A DNA stretch of 64,000 bases from Hungatella effluvii (GTDB lineage: Bacteria; Bacillota; Clostridia; Lachnospirales; Lachnospiraceae): the NCBI RefSeq assembly GCF_003201875.1, contig NZ_QJKD01000005.1:310001-374000 (forward strand), in the 5' to 3' direction. The notes under the pieces are model-generated. The model was not told where the DNA came from, ran no database searches, and was given only the letters and a program-made list of their open reading frames with translations. The position numbers were made by a program, and so were the translations under genes. Positions 60,319 through 64,000 of the stretch are shown piece by piece; the stretch's first letter is position 1, and the number at the start of each line of letters is the position of its first letter.

Positions 60319-61128
60319 TTATCCTCTCGTCAGTTTTACCCTGATTCTCGTGGAAATGTATTCCACAATCAGAACCAGCACAATCAGTCCCACCAGAATA
60401 GCTCCTGCCTCGTTCCAGCGATAGGAATTCATGGCGAAGATCAGTGGTGCGCCGATACCGCCCGCGCCGACCAGACCCAGCACAGTGGCATCTCTTAAAT
60501 TAATATCAAAACGGTAAATGACCGTCGATGCAAAATTCGGAATCAGCTGAGGCAGAATTCCATACCTGATCTTCTGCATCGTATTGCAGCCGCAGGCGTC
60601 CAGGGACTCCAGAATTCTTATGTCCAGATCCTCGATTGCCTCAATATACATCTTGGACACCATACCGATGGAACACACCGACATGGTCAAAAGTCCCGTA
60701 AATGCCCCCGGCCCGCTGACACGGATAAACATCAGTCCATAGACGAAAGCCGGCACGGTACGGATTGCCATGATGGCCATCCGGCTCAGCCAGGCGATGG
60801 GCGCCGGCATCAGATTCGATGCGGACAAAAACGAAAACGGGATAGCCAGTACCGCGCCCACCAGTGTGCCCAAAAAAGCGATGCAGACGGTCTCCAGAAG
60901 AAGGTAGGGCACGCCCTGCATGGTAAAGTTAAAGAGCAGCTTCGGATCGGGATGGAAGATTCCCTTTAAAATGTTTAAGGCGATCTGTCCGCCGTTTGCT
61001 CCGCCTCCCGTGAATTCCACCGCGGAACCGGACCATACGATCAGGGCCACCACGATCACCGATATCACAATCTGGTACACCGTGCTGCGCGGACGATCTT
61101 TATATGCTTGTTCAATCTGTTTGTTCAT
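60319..61128 (-). CDS. phnE: PhnE-like ABC transporter permease
   Basis: This 269-residue permease of the phosphonate/phosphite family has about six membrane spans. The EAA-type loop is IESLDACGCNTMQKIRYGILPQ-like (about residues 170-195), followed by YRFDINLRDATVLGLVGAGGIGAPL, a PhnE hallmark. GAGAGCGG lies before the ATG. It is the second of two adjacent permease genes and probably forms a heterodimer with the other. Confidence 0.93.
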   Translation of the reverse strand: MNKQIEQAYKDRPRSTVYQIVISVIVVALIVWSGSAVEFTGGGANGGQIALNILKGIFHPDPKLLFNFTMQGVPYLLLETVCIAFLGTLVGAVLAIPFSFLSASNLMPAPIAWLSRMAIMAIRTVPAFVYGLMFIRVSGPGAFTGLLTMSVCSIGMVSKMYIEAIEDLDIRILESLDACGCNTMQKIRYGILPQLIPNFASTVIYRFDINLRDATVLGLVGAGGIGAPLIFAMNSYRWNEAGAILVGLIVLVLIVEYISTRIRVKLTRG

Positions 61129-61143
61129 TTTCCGCTCTCCCCT

Positions 61144-61965
61144 CTATACCAGTTTTTTCCGGCAGTAACGGCTCGCCGATTCGATGATAAATACCGTAAG
61201 AAACAACAGGACCAGAATCATGCCGACGCTGGAATACTCTCTCCAGCCCAGCTTTTCGTTCAGGATCAGCCCCAGTCCGCCCGCGCCCACGTAGCCGAGG
61301 ATCGCGGCGTATCGGACATTTCCCTCGAAACAGAACAGGCCATTGGAAATGTAGGAAGGAAGCACCTGCGGAATAATCGCGCTGACAAATGCGCGGACCC
61401 GCGTAGCCCCGATGGCTTCCACTGCCTCGAAGGCGCCCATATCCACCGTCTCGATCTCCTCATACAGGATTTTCCCCATATAGGCGAATGTAAAAATGGC
61501 GATCGCCGTGGTTCCTGCCAGAGTGCCCAGTCCGAACACATAAGTGGCGATCAGTGCGGTTACCAGCGTAGGAAGCGTTCTCACAATACTCAGGAACAGC
61601 CTCATGACACTGATGACCAGCCTGCTTTTAATCACATTGGTGGAGGCTGCCATGGCAAACGGAATAACCAGCACCGCGCCGACCACCGTACCTAAAAGCG
61701 ACATTTTGATGGTATCGAAAAGCGGTTTCCAGATCTGAGACATATAGGAGACCCTCGGCGGGATCATCATGCCCAGTATAACAAAAAACTGATTTCCCCT
61801 CTCGGCCAAAACCCTTAAGTCAAATCCGGTTATCTTCACGGAAATGGCCGTCATAATCAGCAGGATAACCGCAACGAGAGGCAGACGCGAAGCCGGTTTT
61901 TCGATCGTCTTACCATTGGAAATCGTCATTTTCTTCGGCGGAAAGACCTTGTCGTATAAACTCAT
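61144..61965 (-). CDS. phnE: PhnE-like ABC transporter permease
   Basis: This 273-residue permease of the phosphonate family has the loop EAIGATRVRAFVSAIIPQVLP and the hallmark FEGNVRYAAILGYVGAGGLG. Its ATG overlaps the PhnC stop by four bases, and AGGAGG lies about eight bases upstream. It is a paralogue of the following permease; having two PhnE genes is common when transport is for phosphite, phosphonates or phosphate esters. Confidence 0.93.
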   Translation of the reverse strand: MSLYDKVFPPKKMTISNGKTIEKPASRLPLVAVILLIMTAISVKITGFDLRVLAERGNQFFVILGMMIPPRVSYMSQIWKPLFDTIKMSLLGTVVGAVLVIPFAMAASTNVIKSRLVISVMRLFLSIVRTLPTLVTALIATYVFGLGTLAGTTAIAIFTFAYMGKILYEEIETVDMGAFEAVEAIGATRVRAFVSAIIPQVLPSYISNGLFCFEGNVRYAAILGYVGAGGLGLILNEKLGWREYSSVGMILVLLFLTVFIIESASRYCRKKLV

Positions 61966-62720
61966 CCGGCCACCTCCTGCTCCAGCTTCCCTTCGTAGAT
62001 ATTATTCAGGATCTCTTCATTGACATCGGATACGGGGCCGTCATAGACGATCTGGCCCGCACGGATGCCGACCACGCGGCTGGCGTACGTGAGCGCCAGT
62101 TCCACGTGGTGAATGTTAAGAAGGATGGTGATGTTCATTTCTTTATTAATCCGCTGAAAATCCTCCATAACCTGTTTGGCCGTTACCGGGTCTAAGGATG
62201 CTACCGGCTCATCCGCCAGGATGATCTGCGGATCCTGTGCCAGGGTTCTCGCCAGAGCCACTCTCTGCTGCTGCCCGCCGGAGAGCTGGTCCGCGCGCAC
62301 AAACGCCTTGTCCAGAATCCCTACCTTATCCAGCGCCTCCAGGGCCGCCAGCTTGTCCTCCTTCGGATAGATCCCGAAAAGGGCCCGGATAAAGGAGAGA
62401 TCCGGCACCTTTGCCATCAGCACATTATTGATGACCTTTGTCCGGGTCACTAAGTTAAAGGACTGAAAGATCATGCCGATCTTTCTGCGGAAGCGGCGGA
62501 GTTCTTTCCCTTTCAGCTGCATCACATCGGTTCCGTCCACAGTAAGCTTCCCCTCGGTGATGTCGTGCATCCGGTTAATGGTCCGCAGAAGCGTGGATTT
62601 CCCGGCGCCGGAAAGGCCAATGATCGCCACAAATTCTCCCTGCTCGATCTTTAAATTGACATCCTTCAGTGCGTTAAAACCATTGGGGTACGTCTTTCCT
62701 ACTTTATCAAATTCAATCAT
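61962..62720 (-). CDS. phnC: PhnC-like ABC transporter ATP-binding protein
   Basis: This 252-residue ATPase has Walker A GLSGAGKST, the signature LSGGQQQR, Walker B ILADEPVASLD and the H-loop in NIHHVELAL. The interior DLSFIRALFGIYPKEDK insert is typical of PhnC. AGGAGC precedes the ATG. It energises the two PhnE-like permeases. A hairpin separates it from the binding-protein gene upstream. Confidence 0.95.
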   Translation of the reverse strand: MIEFDKVGKTYPNGFNALKDVNLKIEQGEFVAIIGLSGAGKSTLLRTINRMHDITEGKLTVDGTDVMQLKGKELRRFRRKIGMIFQSFNLVTRTKVINNVLMAKVPDLSFIRALFGIYPKEDKLAALEALDKVGILDKAFVRADQLSGGQQQRVALARTLAQDPQIILADEPVASLDPVTAKQVMEDFQRINKEMNITILLNIHHVELALTYASRVVGIRAGQIVYDGPVSDVNEEILNNIYEGKLEQEVAG

Positions 62721-62760
62721 GCTCCTACCTCGACTTTAGTATTTTCTCATGGAAACCCAA

Positions 62761-62801
62761 AAGGAGACGCCGTAAACCATATTTCTTTACGGTGCCTCCT
62801 T
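62761..62801 (-). terminator. Intra-operon attenuating hairpin between phnD and phnC
   Basis: A 16-bp stem with one mismatch runs from AAGGAG (62761-62766) through CCGTAAA (62770-62776), pairing with TTTACGG (62786-62792) and CTCCTT (62796-62801). Read leftward only TTTT follows. It probably terminates part of the transcripts or protects the binding-protein mRNA, giving more PhnD than the membrane subunits. Confidence 0.75.
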
Positions 62802-62819
62802 AATAATCGTGCTTATCAC

Positions 62820-63941
62820 TTATTTGGCATTTAATTCCTGAATCATCTTCTGTGCTGCGCGCTCATTATCGTAATCGGAAGACTGTGCAGGCTCATATCC
62901 CATATGGCTGTAAATGGCGATTACCTTCTTGCCCTCTTCCGTCTTTCCAATGTTGATAAAGGCATTCTGAATGGCTGTCTTAAAGGCGTCATCCATAATC
63001 TTGGAAGTCTTGCTTACGCTGACCGTATCGTTATAGATTGGAGGAGTTACACCGATCACATTCGTCTCTTCCCAGATCGATCCGCTTCTTCCATACTCGG
63101 AATTCCACTTTTCCTCATAGTCTCTGCGGGCGTCTGCGTATGTACAGAGGACATCCACCTGTCCGGAAGCCAGTCTTGCAAATGCGCTGCCGTAAGAATC
63201 GGACTGAACCGCATGGCCAAGATCCAGAATGTTCTTCTCAAAGTTCTCCTGAAGCCATAAAGACGGATAGATATATCCGGCCGGTGATGAGGAAGACATC
63301 ACGCTCCAGTTGGCACTGCTTAAATCATCAAAGGTCAGAGCCTCTCCGCTGTTAACCTTCTTTGCCAGTTCCTGTCCTTTTTCGGATGGCCCTGCAATCA
63401 TCAGCGCACGGTAGGAAGTAACCTGCTGGTCTGTCGGCTCTGTCGCCTTGCCGTCATTCCAGTCCTTGGCGCTGTCGGAATTCTTGCTCAGTCCATCACG
63501 GGTTGCTGTCAGGATGACATCCGCTCCGTCGTCATAAAGCACATAAGTACCGCCTGGAATCAATCCGATATCCGCCGTTCCCGCGGAAAGTGCCTCGCCT
63601 ACCGCCTCATAGCTGGTTCCCACTGTGATAACCACATCACCGATATCATATCCTTCCTTGGCGAGTTCTGTCTTTAACATATCCTTTAATGGTTCTGTTG
63701 CCGTTACAATCTCTTCCGGTTCTCTGGAAGGAACGAAGTATACGTTCAGTTTGTCAATCTTCTTGTTTTCCGCCGCAGTCGTCTGTTCTTCAGCCGCTTT
63801 TTCCGATGCTCCGGAAGCGGTTGTCTCCACTGCAGCCGTCGTATCCGCCGCAGTCTCCTTCTGTCCGCCGGTACCTGAACATCCACTGACCATAGCTGCG
63901 CAAAGTGCAATTGCCATCATTACAGAAACTGATTTTTTCAT
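62820..63941 (-). CDS. phnD: PhnD-like phosphonate/phosphite ABC binding lipoprotein
   Basis: This 373-residue substrate-binding protein has a lipoprotein signal with lipobox MVSGC (C21), a Thr/Ala/Glu-rich linker to about residue 60, then a PhnD-type fold. Family segments are VYFVPSREPEEI, VGTSYEAVGEALSAGTADIGLIPGGTYVLY and the SSSPAGYIYPSLWL region that binds the phosphonate head group. The start at 63941 has AAAGGAGAG four to six bases upstream. The ligand may be phosphonate, phosphite or a phosphate ester. Confidence 0.94.
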   Translation of the reverse strand: MKKSVSVMMAIALCAAMVSGCSGTGGQKETAADTTAAVETTASGASEKAAEEQTTAAENKKIDKLNVYFVPSREPEEIVTATEPLKDMLKTELAKEGYDIGDVVITVGTSYEAVGEALSAGTADIGLIPGGTYVLYDDGADVILTATRDGLSKNSDSAKDWNDGKATEPTDQQVTSYRALMIAGPSEKGQELAKKVNSGEALTFDDLSSANWSVMSSSSPAGYIYPSLWLQENFEKNILDLGHAVQSDSYGSAFARLASGQVDVLCTYADARRDYEEKWNSEYGRSGSIWEETNVIGVTPPIYNDTVSVSKTSKIMDDAFKTAIQNAFINIGKTEEGKKVIAIYSHMGYEPAQSSDYDNERAAQKMIQELNAK

Positions 63942-64000
63942 AACGCTCTCCTTTACCTGATCCATCTTCTCTGGGGTTACCGTTATGCGCTGTCGCCAAC
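63942..64000. other. Window end upstream of phnD
   Basis: Only the ribosome site and part of the phnD leader are in view. No complete promoter can be named. Confidence 0.4.

Overview
The window comes from a low-to-mid GC anaerobic Firmicute, most likely a gut Lachnospiraceae member (Enterocloster/Hungatella-like; this is inference). The reasons are AGGAGG ribosome sites, pyruvate formate-lyase with a clostridial ferredoxin, two mannose-family PTS operons, several lplABC-type sugar ABC importers with YesMN-like sensors, Cys-type sulfatases without signal peptides, and the gdpP-rplI-dnaB order. Most genes lie on the minus strand. No rRNA, tRNA, CRISPR array, insertion sequence or phage gene was recognised.

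Layout. (1) 0.2-8.5 kb, minus: a GntR-controlled operon with a mannose-family PTS (IIB, IIC, IID, IIA), two TIM-barrel amidohydrolases, an eIF2B-like protein, a BtpA/SgcQ-like protein and a hydantoinase. It looks like a catabolic pathway for an unidentified N-containing sugar derivative. (2) 8.7-12.9 kb: a redox-disulfide protein (minus), then a pyruvate formate-lyase operon (plus) in which the enzyme is split into a core that lacks the glycyl-radical domain, a degenerate middle ORF and a separate glycyl-radical subunit, followed by the activating enzyme and a 56-residue ferredoxin. (3) 12.9-29.9 kb: a glycan locus with an ABC importer, a two-component system, GH38 alpha-mannosidase, GH20 hexosaminidase, GH1 glycosidase, a ROK kinase and two cytoplasmic sulfatases. 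Its enzyme set suits imported, possibly sulfated host glycans. (4) 29.9-33.4 kb: an AAA/PDDEXK protein, a class-I amidotransferase-like hydrolase and a DMT transporter. (5) 33.4-39.2 kb: a second mannose-family PTS operon with a SIS-domain sugar-phosphate enzyme and a PRD regulator. (6) 39.4-45.3 kb: a MerR regulator, two very long hairpins, dnaB, rplI, gdpP and an orphan NuoE-like protein. (7) 45.4-52.6 kb: an alpha-galactoside locus (ABC importer, DUF624 protein, GH36) with a divergent AraC regulator. (8) 52.6-56.5 kb: a SASA-type esterase with a lone receiver protein, a GyrI-like effector-domain cluster and a small membrane protein. (9) 56.7-64 kb: a CstA-type transporter behind a structured leader, and a phnDCEE operon ending in a 5'-nucleotidase-like enzyme.

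The strongest leads are the physically split pyruvate formate-lyase, the covarying hairpin repeat placed just upstream of the first PTS gene in both PTS operons, the unassigned PTS/hydantoinase pathway, and the 34-bp and 26-bp perfect hairpins downstream of dnaB.
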